Shown here: piece by piece, positions 27,926 to 37,687 of the stretch
How the letters are laid out: each line of letters starts with the position of its first letter
How positions within the stretch are numbered: the stretch's first letter is position 1
DNA from: Vibrio sp. S17_S38
Lineage (GTDB): Bacteria > Pseudomonadota > Gammaproteobacteria > Enterobacterales > Vibrionaceae
Direction: 5' to 3'
NCBI RefSeq assembly: GCF_014694375.1
Contig: NZ_JAAUWW010000005.1
Coordinates: forward strand, 62,001 to 126,000
DNA: 64,000 bases
The notes under the pieces: model-generated
Database searches by the model: none
Told to the model about the DNA's origin: nothing
Seen by the model: the letters and a program-made list of their open reading frames with translations, nothing else
Translations under genes and position numbers: made by a program

Positions 27926-29338
27926 CTACAACGCTAAAAACGCCTTCATCTGCGCGACTATTTTTTCTGCCGTTGATTTATCTTCCATTTCTGAAAAAAT
28001 ACGCAGCAGTGGTTCAGTACCCGAGAAGCGGGCGATCACCCAGCCACCATTTTTGAAATACACTTTGGCACCATCATCGTAGCTAACTTTGTCGATGTCA
28101 TACTCAAATTCAGGAAGTTGTTTTTCGACATAAATCTTGGTGTATAACGCTTCTTTTTGAGCTGCTTTAAAAGTGCAATCGCCTTCAGCGGTATAAGCAT
28201 AACCATAGCGGGCATAGATCTCATCTAGCATTTCGGATAACTTCTTACCGGTTACACTGATCAATTCGACTAATAAGCTTGAGGCAAATACGCCATCTTT
28301 GCCTTTGATGTGTCCACGAATGGTTAAGCCACCCGAGCTTTCTCCACCCAGTAATGCATCATCGGCTTCCATTTGACTACTGATGTGCTTAAAGCCTACT
28401 GGAACCTCAAAGCTTTTTTCACCGTGATCGGCGGCAATTTTATCGAGTAGATGAGTAGTGGCGATATTACGCACCACAGAGCCTTTCCATCCTTTGTATT
28501 CGAGTAAGTAGTAATACAGCAGCATCAACACTTCATTTGGATGAATAAAATTACCTTTTTCATCAATAATTCCTAAGCGATCAGCATCGCCATCGGTACC
28601 GATTCCAATATCATAACCTTCTGCTGCGACTAAGTGTTTCAATCGATATAATGTGGCCGCACTTGGGGATGGCATTAGTCCACCAAAAGAGGGGTTTTCT
28701 CCATCGTTGATCACATCCACATCGCAACGCCCAGTGATCAAGACGGTTTGCAGCGCATTTTTTGCCACGCCAAACATTGGATCAATTAGTACGCGTAGGT
28801 TGGCTTTTTTGATGGCTTCAATATCAATGAAGTTAATCACAGAGTCGACAAAATCGTTCATCGGATTAATGATGTTCACTTTGCCTGATTGTAAGGCTTC
28901 TTCAAATTCAATTAACTTGACGTCGCTTTCGGTTAAACCAGCAATTTGTGTTTCGATTTTTTCGGTTATGATTTCATCGGCGTCGCGCCCACCTTCAATA
29001 AACACCTTAATGCCATTATAGTCGGCTGGATTGTGAGATGCGGTAATGCAAGCTGAATAAATGCAGCCCATTTTATTACACTGAAACATGACAATCGGGG
29101 TTGGAACAAAGCGATTAATAAAGCTTACCGTAATGCCATTAGCGGCTAATACTTCGGCAAACCATTTTGCTGCTTTGTCGGATAAAAAGCGGCGATCGTA
29201 GCCAATCACAAAACCTTTATTGACCGCATTTTCATTGATCATGATATTGGCAATTGCTTGAGCAACAAGGCGAACATTGGCTTGGGTAAATTCTTCCCCA
29301 ATAAATGAACGCCAGCCACCGGTTCCGAATTTGATCAT
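27926..29338 (-). CDS. Phosphoglucomutase/phosphomannomutase family protein of the chitin operon
   Basis: Alpha-D-phosphohexomutase, 470 residues. The catalytic phosphoserine loop is TASHNPADYNG (about residue 100), the metal loop is DGDADRLG (about residue 245), and the sugar-binding loop is GGESSGG (about residue 330); a phosphate-binding RFSGTEP is near the end. As the last gene of the operon, after chitobiose phosphorylase, it probably turns GlcNAc-1-phosphate into GlcNAc-6-phosphate. That substrate is inferred from context, as in V. cholerae VC0611. Confidence 0.88.
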   Translation of the reverse strand: MIKFGTGGWRSFIGEEFTQANVRLVAQAIANIMINENAVNKGFVIGYDRRFLSDKAAKWFAEVLAANGITVSFINRFVPTPIVMFQCNKMGCIYSACITASHNPADYNGIKVFIEGGRDADEIITEKIETQIAGLTESDVKLIEFEEALQSGKVNIINPMNDFVDSVINFIDIEAIKKANLRVLIDPMFGVAKNALQTVLITGRCDVDVINDGENPSFGGLMPSPSAATLYRLKHLVAAEGYDIGIGTDGDADRLGIIDEKGNFIHPNEVLMLLYYYLLEYKGWKGSVVRNIATTHLLDKIAADHGEKSFEVPVGFKHISSQMEADDALLGGESSGGLTIRGHIKGKDGVFASSLLVELISVTGKKLSEMLDEIYARYGYAYTAEGDCTFKAAQKEALYTKIYVEKQLPEFEYDIDKVSYDDGAKVYFKNGGWVIARFSGTEPLLRIFSEMEDKSTAEKIVAQMKAFLAL

Positions 29339-29401
29339 AATAATATCCTTAAAAATTTAATTGTTCACCGCCATTCCTAAAACGAGAGATGAGTTATCCG
29401 G

Positions 29402-29440
29402 GATCTCGCTTTAGGTTTTTATTACTCTAAAAGCGAGATC
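29402..29440 (-). other. Hairpin between chitobiose phosphorylase and phosphoglucomutase genes
   Basis: Perfect 11-base arms GATCTCGCTTT (29402-29412) and AAAGCGAGATC (29430-29440). A competing six-base pairing (ACGAGA at 29381-29386 with TCTCGT at 29439-29444) overlaps it. No U run follows in the operon direction. Confidence 0.55.
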
Positions 29441-29488
29441 TCGTATCTTCTTTACTTAGGCTTCTGGTCGGGATGACGATTTAAATGA

Positions 29489-31894
29489 CTAACCCATTAT
29501 CACTACAACGTCATGCACGCTGCCATCGGCTTGAGCTGAGATTGAACCTTCATTTGATTCACCATTCAAAGTGATAGATTTCACGCCTTTGCTGACACCA
29601 TCTGGGTTTTTCACTGTAATGTTGAAAGTCGCGCCACGCCATTGACGGGTAACTTCAAATCCAGGCCAATCGGTTGGAATACATGGATTAATATTTAAGC
29701 CTTCAAACCCTAAATTGACACCAAGAATGAAGTTAGTGACAGCAAAGTAAGCCCAGCCAGATGTACCTGTTAACCAAGGGTGGTTGGCTCGTCCATGATC
29801 TTGATGATCGCGTCCCATGATGAACTGCACATAAGAATAGGGTTCGGCAATACGTTGCTCGATTATGTCATTTTGGTTGTATGGGTTAAGTGCGTCATAA
29901 AACTTCATCGCTTTATCACCACGACCGAGTTTTGCTTCTGCCACCCATGCCCAAGGGTTTGGATGAGAGAAGATCGCGCCGTTTTCTTTTACGCCTTGAT
30001 AAACACGAGTCACAAAACCAATGTCATCATTTGGAGTGGAGAAAGAAGGAGAGTTCAAGTGTAAGCCGTATGGTGAATACAGGTGCTCATCAACAGAATC
30101 CATCGCACGTTCGCCACGCTCTTGTGATACCGCGCCCGACAATACTGCTAAGGTGTTGGATTCTAAATGAATGCGACCTTCGGTTTGTTGCGCGGTACCA
30201 ATTTTGTCACCATTTTTAGTTAGACCACGAATGTACCAACCGCCTTCGTCATCCCAAAGATGCGTTTCACAGGCTTGGCGAACACCTTCTGCCATTGTGG
30301 TGTAAGTATCGACATCGTCGTTTTTACCGAGATATTTTGCTAAATCGATAAATTCTTGTAATGCCCAGTAATGAAGGAAGGACACCATAGAAGACTCGCC
30401 GCCACCTAAGTTTAAGCAGTCGTTCCAGTCGGCGCGTAAGCCTTTGCAAATACCAGTATTACCCACATATTCAGCCGAGAAATTGAGCGCAGCTTTCATA
30501 TGATCATATACCGTGGCAATACCCCCATCAGCGTATGGGATTTCTTCATCAAAGAAGGATTCTTCACCGGTTTCCATCACATATTTACAAATGGTTGGTA
30601 CTAGCCATAAATGATCATCTGAGCAAGTATCTTCAATGCCGTGGATCTTATCTTCATCGCTTGGGGTTGGGACGACGGTTGGTGATTTAGATGGTTTGAC
30701 ATCGGCTTTTTCAGGATCGAACCAATCAGGATCAAATAAGTGCAGACCATAACCTGCTTTCACTTGCCCACGCAGAAGATCGACCAGACGTTTACGCGTC
30801 ATTTTTGGATTTGAATGCGGTACTGAAATAGCGTCTTGCGCCGTATCGCGGTAACCCAAACCAGTACGTCCGCCTACCTCGATGAAGGATGCAAAGCGAG
30901 ACCACACCACACAGGTTTCTGCTTGATAAAGTGTCCATGTATTGATCATGGTATCCAAGCCTGCGTTTGGTGATTTCACTTGGAATTTATTACAACGTTC
31001 ATCCCAGTGAGCTTTGATGCCAGCAAAAGCCGCATCGACATTAGTAACATCTTGATACTTAGCACGCAGTTTTTCGCCGTTACCTTTACCAATACCTAAA
31101 ATATAAGCAAAGCGAACTTCTTCACCTGGTTGGATAACAAATTGTTTATGTAAAGAACCGCAATGGTTGTAACAGGTTTGCGCTGAGTTTGAGCATTTGC
31201 CTTGTTCAACTGCGATTGGGTTGGATTCATCGCGGTATAAACCGAGGAAGTTATCACGTTGTCCATCATATGAATCAGGATCGAAGGTAGATGCTAAGTA
31301 ATAGAAACCTTCTTGCTCATTGGTGTTGTAATAAAGGTCATATTCCAATACACCATCTTTATACTCAGTTCCTGCAGAGTACAATGACATTTGATGATTT
31401 TGGTTGTCCGACTGAATGTGACTAAACGAGAATTCAACAAATGAAAAAGTACTGATTGTGCGTGGTTTGTCGCTGGTATTTTTGATTACCACATCCCACA
31501 CTTCGGCATCTTCACCTTTTGGAACAAACAAGGTTTTCGTTGCGGCGATACCGTTGTACTCACATTTGAATTTTGAATATGATAAGCCGTGACGAACTTC
31601 ATAACTTGCTTCATCTAGGCTTTTAGCGACTGGTTGCCATGAGATGGACCAGTAATCACCCGTTTCATCATCACGTAAATACACATAATGCCCCGGACGA
31701 TCAAAGCTGGCATTGGGGCGAAATTTGGTCACGCGATTGTGTTCAGGTGAATTATAAAAAGAATAGCCGCCTGCGTTGTGTGAAATCACAGTACAAAATT
31801 TTTCGGTACCTAAATAGTTGGTCCATGGCGCAGGGACATCTGGGCGAGTGATGACGTATTCGCGGTTATCATTATCGAAAAAGCCGTATTTCAT
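29489..31894 (-). CDS. chbP: N,N'-diacetylchitobiose phosphorylase (GH94)
   Basis: Splits (GlcNAc)2 with phosphate to GlcNAc-1-phosphate and GlcNAc in the cytoplasm, saving ATP. 801 residues, the same length as the well-studied V. proteolyticus enzyme. The catalytic acid is Asp492 in RADWNDCLN, at exactly the number known for that enzyme. The N-terminal beta-sandwich (MKYGFFDNDNREYVI) and the (alpha/alpha)6 barrel are of normal extent. It follows the GH20 gene by 69 bases in the operon. A homologous cellobiose phosphorylase is the only real alternative, and the operon argues against it. Confidence 0.95.
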   Translation of the reverse strand: MKYGFFDNDNREYVITRPDVPAPWTNYLGTEKFCTVISHNAGGYSFYNSPEHNRVTKFRPNASFDRPGHYVYLRDDETGDYWSISWQPVAKSLDEASYEVRHGLSYSKFKCEYNGIAATKTLFVPKGEDAEVWDVVIKNTSDKPRTISTFSFVEFSFSHIQSDNQNHQMSLYSAGTEYKDGVLEYDLYYNTNEQEGFYYLASTFDPDSYDGQRDNFLGLYRDESNPIAVEQGKCSNSAQTCYNHCGSLHKQFVIQPGEEVRFAYILGIGKGNGEKLRAKYQDVTNVDAAFAGIKAHWDERCNKFQVKSPNAGLDTMINTWTLYQAETCVVWSRFASFIEVGGRTGLGYRDTAQDAISVPHSNPKMTRKRLVDLLRGQVKAGYGLHLFDPDWFDPEKADVKPSKSPTVVPTPSDEDKIHGIEDTCSDDHLWLVPTICKYVMETGEESFFDEEIPYADGGIATVYDHMKAALNFSAEYVGNTGICKGLRADWNDCLNLGGGESSMVSFLHYWALQEFIDLAKYLGKNDDVDTYTTMAEGVRQACETHLWDDEGGWYIRGLTKNGDKIGTAQQTEGRIHLESNTLAVLSGAVSQERGERAMDSVDEHLYSPYGLHLNSPSFSTPNDDIGFVTRVYQGVKENGAIFSHPNPWAWVAEAKLGRGDKAMKFYDALNPYNQNDIIEQRIAEPYSYVQFIMGRDHQDHGRANHPWLTGTSGWAYFAVTNFILGVNLGFEGLNINPCIPTDWPGFEVTRQWRGATFNITVKNPDGVSKGVKSITLNGESNEGSISAQADGSVHDVVVIMG

Positions 31895-31963
31895 ATTCTC
31901 TTCCTTAATTAAAATTCTTACTCAAAGTTAGATATTCAATCCGTAATAGGATGATGGAGCGCT

Positions 31964-33883
31964 TCATTTAAGTGGTCTATATTTGATACCTTGACGATTT
32001 AATGTCGGTAAATGGCCATTTAAACGTGCAACAAAATCTTCCCAATTACGGTTTTGTTTTTCGGTCCAACACACTTCGGCTATTGCCAAAAGTCGTGGGA
32101 AAATCATGGTGTCCATGCGTTCTGGCGTGTCTATAATTTCGCACCACAAGCCACATTGAATACCTAAAATATGTTGACGTATTGGGTCATCGCTAGCGAC
32201 TTGTGCTAACGGTTCATAACCATAGGATTTCTCCAGTGGGGTAACTCCAGCCCAGTTGACGCCCAGCTCTTCGAATGAATAATCTTGCACAATATCAAGG
32301 TAAGTGAATTGTGCAGGTTGTAGCACGATATCAACGCCTTGCTTGATCGCTTGTAAGCCTGCATCTTCATTTATCCACGAACAAATAATGGTATCTTTAC
32401 TTACTTTGTCACCGTGTTGTACTTCTTCCCAGCCGAGCATGCGTTTACCTAAAGATTTCAACTTGTCTTCTGCATAGCGCAAGATATGGCCTTGAAGTTC
32501 TTTGGGATCAGAATAACCTTGTGCTTCCATCAACTCTTGGCATTTAGGGCTATCAGTCCAAACGCCTTTTGGTACTTCATCACCGCCAATGTGTACTAAA
32601 GGGGATGGGAATAATTGACAAATTTCTTCTAAAACGGTGTCGAGAAAAGTGTAAGTACCGGCTAATCCTGGGGATAAGACGTTATCAACGTAATATTGAA
32701 TACTGCGATATTGAGATCGGTCATCTGGATCCACGAGCAGATGTGGAAGTGATTTAATGGCAGCGCGACAGTGCCCTGGAATATCGAGTTCGGGAATAAC
32801 GCTAATATTACGCTCGGCAGCATAGGACACGATCTCACGGATTTGATCTTGGCTATAAAAACCACCATAAGTTTCAGTGAGATGAGAATATTGCGGTTCA
32901 ATTGGTGTGTTGATGCCACGCCATGCGCCGATTTCGGTTAACTCTGGAAAGGCTTTAATTTCAATACGCCAGCCTTCATCGTCGGTTAAATGCCAATGAA
33001 AGGTATTAAATTTGTATTTAGCGAGTTGATTAATTAATCGTTTTATCTGCTCAATGCTATGAAAGTGGCGCGCGCAATCTAGCATCATGCCTCGGTGATC
33101 AAAGCGGGGTTTGTCTTGAATTAATACACAAGCAAGTTGCTGGCTGTCATTATCAATTTGAGTACTGATGAGTTGAAGCAAGCTGACAGCCGCATGCATA
33201 AAACCACTACTGGAACTGGCTTCAAGTAATATTTGATTAGGTTGAATTTCGAGTTTATAGGCACCTTGTGGCAAGCTTTGTGTTGTCACAAAGCACACGT
33301 TACCTTGAGTGCTCTTTTTAATGGCATGTGGTGTTATTTGGCTTAATTCATCGGCTAGCCAGACTAATGCCGATTGAGCATAACTACTGTGCGCTTGAAA
33401 AGTAATCGCGGTATCTAAATTGAAATAACCCGTTTGTGGTTTCATGCTTTGAGGGGCAGGGATTAGGCTATCTAATTTAGCCTCAACGTTTGGCACGGTA
33501 ATTTGTTTTTTTGTATTCGAAGACAGCGCAATCGGAGTCACTGTCACGGGTATATTCTGGGATTGATGATCTTGTGTTACTTGGATAAAGGCATCATCAA
33601 AGCCATCATCAAGTAATTTAAATGGAGCGGTGTTGGTGCCAAACTCCACATAATATAAGTTGTTCGCTTGTAGAGTGGTGTTGATTGGCGGTGTAAACAC
33701 GCAGTAACCACCGATTTGCTCAATTAGACCTTGAGTTAATGTTTGAGGCTGAATATAGCGGCGGAAGCTGACATGAATGCTCCAGTCTTGTAAGTCCTGA
33801 TCACTTAAATTATGCAGAGTTAAGCCAAAGCGAGAGTAATTCTCTTGTTGTTGGATAACGGCAAGATCAATTCGGTAGTTCAT
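31964..33883 (-). CDS. Beta-N-acetylhexosaminidase (GH20)
   Basis: Removes GlcNAc from the non-reducing end of chitin oligosaccharides; retaining, substrate-assisted mechanism. 639 residues from the ATG at 33883, which has AAAGGTG six bases ahead; an ATG at 33913 has no such site. No signal peptide is visible, so it acts in the cytoplasm on imported sugar. The catalytic Asp435-Glu436 pair is in HIGGDEVPKGVW, and the substrate-binding FHWHLTDDEGWRIEIK and CARHFHS blocks are present. Equivalent to V. cholerae VC0613. Confidence 0.94.
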   Translation of the reverse strand: MNYRIDLAVIQQQENYSRFGLTLHNLSDQDLQDWSIHVSFRRYIQPQTLTQGLIEQIGGYCVFTPPINTTLQANNLYYVEFGTNTAPFKLLDDGFDDAFIQVTQDHQSQNIPVTVTPIALSSNTKKQITVPNVEAKLDSLIPAPQSMKPQTGYFNLDTAITFQAHSSYAQSALVWLADELSQITPHAIKKSTQGNVCFVTTQSLPQGAYKLEIQPNQILLEASSSSGFMHAAVSLLQLISTQIDNDSQQLACVLIQDKPRFDHRGMMLDCARHFHSIEQIKRLINQLAKYKFNTFHWHLTDDEGWRIEIKAFPELTEIGAWRGINTPIEPQYSHLTETYGGFYSQDQIREIVSYAAERNISVIPELDIPGHCRAAIKSLPHLLVDPDDRSQYRSIQYYVDNVLSPGLAGTYTFLDTVLEEICQLFPSPLVHIGGDEVPKGVWTDSPKCQELMEAQGYSDPKELQGHILRYAEDKLKSLGKRMLGWEEVQHGDKVSKDTIICSWINEDAGLQAIKQGVDIVLQPAQFTYLDIVQDYSFEELGVNWAGVTPLEKSYGYEPLAQVASDDPIRQHILGIQCGLWCEIIDTPERMDTMIFPRLLAIAEVCWTEKQNRNWEDFVARLNGHLPTLNRQGIKYRPLK

Positions 33884-33918
33884 CGTTGCACCTTTCATGG
33901 AGAGTTGGTTCATAAGTA

Positions 33919-34797
33919 TTAAAACAAGTTGTGCTTAGTCTGGTTTGCCATCATTAAAGCGCCATCTAAGGCATCTTTTTGAGGAGGCACCAACCATTGT
34001 TGGCTTTGCTTGCTTAACCAAGGGATAATGCGTTCTCCAATACCGCCCATTAACGCAATCTGGTTTGCACCTCGCTGATGTAAAGCATTTAGATACATGT
34101 CTAAATCAGCTGCCGTTTGTTGCAATAATTCCTCGGCTACTGGATCGCTTCTCTGCGCGCATTGAAATATTTGTGGTGAAAATTGACCATAATCACAAGG
34201 TCGAGCTGTTTTAGACCATTCAACAATTGCATCCACATCTTGATTAAATTGCTGCATTACAATTTGAGTAATATTTGAGTGTGGTTTGATTTGATCTTGT
34301 GCCAATAAAGTGTATTGGATCAAATGGAGCCCCATTATTGCGCCGCTACCTTGGTCGGAAATTGGAAACTCTCGACCGCCAACCACATGTTGTTGACCAT
34401 CTTTAATTAACAAACCACACGATCCTGTGCCGGCGATCATAATTGCGCCATCGTCACCATTATGAGCCCCTAAGCAAGCGCCATAAGCATCAGTATTAAG
34501 TACGATGCTGGCAAAAGGATGCTCAAGTTGCATAAAACCCTGCCATGCTTTTCTTTGTTCAGCGGCTGCCAAAGCTAAGCCAAGGTGCATTGATGCGAAG
34601 TCATCTTCACTTAAGCCTGCTTGTTTACTCGCTTTTCTAACGGCGTTAATAATCGATGCCATTGTCACTTCAACGCCTAGCAGAATATTGGCACTACCAC
34701 TTTTGCCTTCACCGAGGAGAGCGCCGTTGCTGTCGGTTAAACGTGCTCGACAAGAGGTGCCTCCGCCATCAATGCCAACTAAATAATATGCATTCAT
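33919..34797 (-). CDS. gspK: N-acetylglucosamine kinase (BadF/BadG family)
   Basis: Phosphorylates GlcNAc (and probably glucosamine) released inside the cell. 292 residues of the ASKHA fold: phosphate-1 loop GIDGGGTSCRARL at the N-terminus, MIAGTGSCGLL as the phosphate-2 region (about residue 122), and ALMGGIGERI near residue 250. It is V. cholerae VC0614-like by sequence and place. It overlaps nothing but is spaced only 2-5 bases from its operon neighbours. Confidence 0.9.
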   Translation of the reverse strand: MNAYYLVGIDGGGTSCRARLTDSNGALLGEGKSGSANILLGVEVTMASIINAVRKASKQAGLSEDDFASMHLGLALAAAEQRKAWQGFMQLEHPFASIVLNTDAYGACLGAHNGDDGAIMIAGTGSCGLLIKDGQQHVVGGREFPISDQGSGAIMGLHLIQYTLLAQDQIKPHSNITQIVMQQFNQDVDAIVEWSKTARPCDYGQFSPQIFQCAQRSDPVAEELLQQTAADLDMYLNALHQRGANQIALMGGIGERIIPWLSKQSQQWLVPPQKDALDGALMMANQTKHNLF

Positions 34798-34799
34798 GA

Positions 34800-36536
34800 T
34801 TATTCCTTATCGGCTAGAGCACTTGTTGACTCAGTATCAATATGATATTGCTGTGCGATGATAGCCAGTAAATACCAACCACCATGTGGGATCCATTGCT
34901 CACCCCAGCGCCAGTTTTGCAGCATGTCATCTTTTTGCTCGTTAGGATTAAAGGCAATGTCTCTTTCATCGTCAAAACCGGCCGTAATGCCATTACACAC
35001 ACCGCCTTTAGCATTAAAAAATCCCTGTTCTGGCAAGTAATCGGGATTGTTATAACCATGGCCGTCAAGCATGCACATGTCATAAGGATTTAAACCGACG
35101 ATCCAATCTAATGCGGATTGTGAGAAACGTTGTAGTTCACATCTAAGTTCAGGATCATTGGTATATTGCTGTGCTAGATTTGCCATGCAAGATAAAGAGG
35201 CAATACGAGCATTTTCGCCTTGCCACCAATAACCCGATTCATTGTTATGAGCCACGAAGAAGGCTTCACGCTTTTCTTCATTAACGCCTTTGACATACTG
35301 GCGAGGATAACCAAATGGATTATTTACTTTTGAACTAATGGTAATTTCAAAGCGTAAGGCATTGTTGATTACCTCAATAATTGCTTGTTTATTGGTTGAA
35401 TCTTTTTCAATGGCTGCATATTCACACAAAGCTATTACTGGCAACCCAGCTTCTGCCGCGTGAAAATATGGGCGAGAACCATCACTGTTAGCCGCCCAGA
35501 AATACTGAAGGTTATCATCGCTCATTTGGCGCTGGGCTAAACGTTGCGCCCAGATCTGTGCTTGATTGGCAAATTCTTGTTTTTGAGTGCAATGGAAAAG
35601 CTCGACCGCCGATAATAGTGCGCAATATTCATCAATGATGTTTTCAGTGCCATCATTAAGGTATTGAGTATTGTGCTCAACTAAATGCTGATAAGCCTTA
35701 ATTGCGGCTTCTAAATATTGATTAGACGTGAATTCACCATGTTGCTCTAATCGAGAAGCCCGGGCGAGGGCTGCAATAGCTACGCCACCACCCTGACGAA
35801 AACCGGCTTGATAATCCTCACCTTTATGACCATTTTGTGTTTCATAAGCACAGATTTCACGCTGGTTAATGTCCTTACTCCACTTATCAAACACTGTGGT
35901 ATAGAAGTACCCTTCAGGTGATAACATTCTCATTAAAAAATCAGCGCCAAATAATGCTTCTTCGGTTAAGCGTACGGCTGAAAATTTAGCGAAACCTTCT
36001 ATTTTTGCCGCGATCTCCAAGCCTTTTAGCATGTTCCACACTATCATTGGTGTTTGTTGCGGATTGAGATAATTCGCATAAGAAAGGTGGCTTAAGTACT
36101 TGCTAACATCCCCGGAAGCATCATACCAACCACCATGTACATCGACGGTGTTTGTACTATTGAGAAGAGGAACGTGATGATCGCGTTGATCGAAAATTCC
36201 GCCACAACGTTGGGATTTAAAATAGTGCAAGCAATCGGAAAAAGTACGATTCATGAGAACGTTTTTACCTATCTCAAAGAAATGAGATTGACGATTTCCA
36301 ACGGTGAGATAATAACGGCCAGCTTGAGTGAATTCAGAGAAGTCGATTTGATGAAAACGGCCGAAATGCCAATTGTCGACAGTACTGTCTGGAGATATTG
36401 AAAATTCTTGCATTACTTGATGTGTATCTGCATCGATCAATTTAGCGTTGCACTTTTCCTCTACTGATGAGGCAAGTACGACTGCATTTTTGTTACCAAA
36501 GCAAGGGTAACCAATATGGTTAGTGAAAATTTGCAT
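34800..36536 (-). CDS. GH9 family glucosaminidase
   Basis: A GH9 (endoglucanase-fold) protein of 578 residues without a signal peptide. An N-terminal Ig-like CelD domain (residues about 1-80) precedes an (alpha/alpha)6 barrel with the DASGD motif (GGWYDASGDVSKYLS in outline) carrying the catalytic base aspartates, and a C-terminal NPYDMCMLDGHGYNNPDY block. In V. cholerae and Photobacterium this operon protein is not a cellulase but an exo-glucosaminidase that removes glucosamine from partly deacetylated chitobiose. That specificity is assumed here by family and context. Confidence 0.88.
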   Translation of the reverse strand: MQIFTNHIGYPCFGNKNAVVLASSVEEKCNAKLIDADTHQVMQEFSISPDSTVDNWHFGRFHQIDFSEFTQAGRYYLTVGNRQSHFFEIGKNVLMNRTFSDCLHYFKSQRCGGIFDQRDHHVPLLNSTNTVDVHGGWYDASGDVSKYLSHLSYANYLNPQQTPMIVWNMLKGLEIAAKIEGFAKFSAVRLTEEALFGADFLMRMLSPEGYFYTTVFDKWSKDINQREICAYETQNGHKGEDYQAGFRQGGGVAIAALARASRLEQHGEFTSNQYLEAAIKAYQHLVEHNTQYLNDGTENIIDEYCALLSAVELFHCTQKQEFANQAQIWAQRLAQRQMSDDNLQYFWAANSDGSRPYFHAAEAGLPVIALCEYAAIEKDSTNKQAIIEVINNALRFEITISSKVNNPFGYPRQYVKGVNEEKREAFFVAHNNESGYWWQGENARIASLSCMANLAQQYTNDPELRCELQRFSQSALDWIVGLNPYDMCMLDGHGYNNPDYLPEQGFFNAKGGVCNGITAGFDDERDIAFNPNEQKDDMLQNWRWGEQWIPHGGWYLLAIIAQQYHIDTESTSALADKE

Positions 36537-36560
36537 GAATGCTCCAAACCCTTTGAAATA

Positions 36561-36588
36561 GGCTCTAATCTGATAATAGATTAGAGCC
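36561..36588 (-). other. Hairpin between transporter and enzyme genes of the chitin operon
   Basis: Perfect 11-base inverted repeat GGCTCTAATCT (36561-36571) and AGATTAGAGCC (36578-36588) with loop GATAAT, in the 77-base gap between the last ABC gene and the GH9 gene. No U run follows leftward, so it is more likely a processing or stability element than a full terminator. Confidence 0.6.
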
Positions 36589-36613
36589 GTTTATTGTTGA
36601 AAAATCGCTTTGT

Positions 36614-37615
36614 TTACTTCTCAAATAAATAGCATCGAACAAAGTGATTGGTCGCTAGTTGTGTTACTTCTGGCATTTTTTCGCGGCACTTGTCGGTGAC
36701 ATGTAAGCAACGACCAGCAAAAGGGCAGCCTAATGAATCTGGTGTCCAAAGTGGAATTTCACCTTTATTACCCTTTAGCTTTTCATGGATTGATTTTTTT
36801 GGATCTGGAACTGCCGATACTAATAGTTGGGTATACGGGTGTTGAGGATCGTGAATGATCTGATCGGTATCGCCCCATTCAACCATATGACCGACATACA
36901 TAACCGAAAGATCTTCAGCAATATAACGAGCAGTCGCGATATCATGGGTGATGTAAAGTAGCGACATTTGTTTGTCGAACTTCATCTCTTCCATTAGATT
37001 CAAAACACCAGCGCGAATAGACACATCTAGCATTGAGGTTGGTTCGTCCGCTAAAACGACTTCTGCTCCCACTGCGATGTTACGGGCTAAATTCACACGC
37101 TGACGTTGACCCCCAGATAATTGATGGGGGAATTTTACCGATGTTTCTTTCGCTGGGTTTAGACCGACTTGCTCAAGTAGTTCGTAAACACGCTCTTGTA
37201 GCTCTTTCTTATTGCTTGATTTCACTTTGTTATGAATGAGCAAAGGACGAGCAATATGGTGAAAAATATTATGGGTTGGATTTAAAGACCCAAACGGATC
37301 TTGCCATACCATTTGTACCCCTTCGCGATAATGCATTAGATCTTTTGTCTTTTTGATCTCTTGAATATCACGACCTTTGTATTCAATCGCTCCTCCGGTT
37401 GGTGCATACATTTTGGCAATCATTTTCGCGGTGGTGGATTTGCCTGAACCTGATTCTCCGACCACGGCAAGGCCGCGACTTTTATACATTTTAAATGACA
37501 CGTCATTGATGGCGCGCATTCTAGTTTGTTTGAGAGAGTTACTGTTGAGAGGGAAATCTTTAATCAGATTCTTACCTTCAATCAACAATTTTCCATATAC
37601 TTCTGATGAGCTCAT
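36614..37615 (-). CDS. Chitin-oligosaccharide ABC importer, ATP-binding subunit (DppF-like)
   Basis: Second ATPase of a peptide/oligosaccharide (PepT) family importer, 333 residues. Walker A is GESGSGKST (about residue 54), the signature is LSGGQRQR, Walker B is VVLADEPTSMLD and the switch is YITHDI. The C-terminal oligopeptide-transporter domain with CPFAGRC and CREKMPEV cysteine-rich motif is present, a mark of DppD/F ATPases that in many members holds an iron-sulfur cluster. Equivalent to V. cholerae VC0616. Confidence 0.92.
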   Translation of the reverse strand: MSSSEVYGKLLIEGKNLIKDFPLNSNSLKQTRMRAINDVSFKMYKSRGLAVVGESGSGKSTTAKMIAKMYAPTGGAIEYKGRDIQEIKKTKDLMHYREGVQMVWQDPFGSLNPTHNIFHHIARPLLIHNKVKSSNKKELQERVYELLEQVGLNPAKETSVKFPHQLSGGQRQRVNLARNIAVGAEVVLADEPTSMLDVSIRAGVLNLMEEMKFDKQMSLLYITHDIATARYIAEDLSVMYVGHMVEWGDTDQIIHDPQHPYTQLLVSAVPDPKKSIHEKLKGNKGEIPLWTPDSLGCPFAGRCLHVTDKCREKMPEVTQLATNHFVRCYLFEK

Positions 37616-37687
37616 AGTTGTCTCCAGCTTTACGCTAATTCTTTATTAACTGGCTCTATCGCCGATTCTGCTTTGTGTTTTGTTCGT

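Noticed and set aside
28653..29021. 122-codon rightward frame
   Set aside because: Lies wholly opposite the well-conserved phosphoglucomutase gene and is explained as its antisense shadow.
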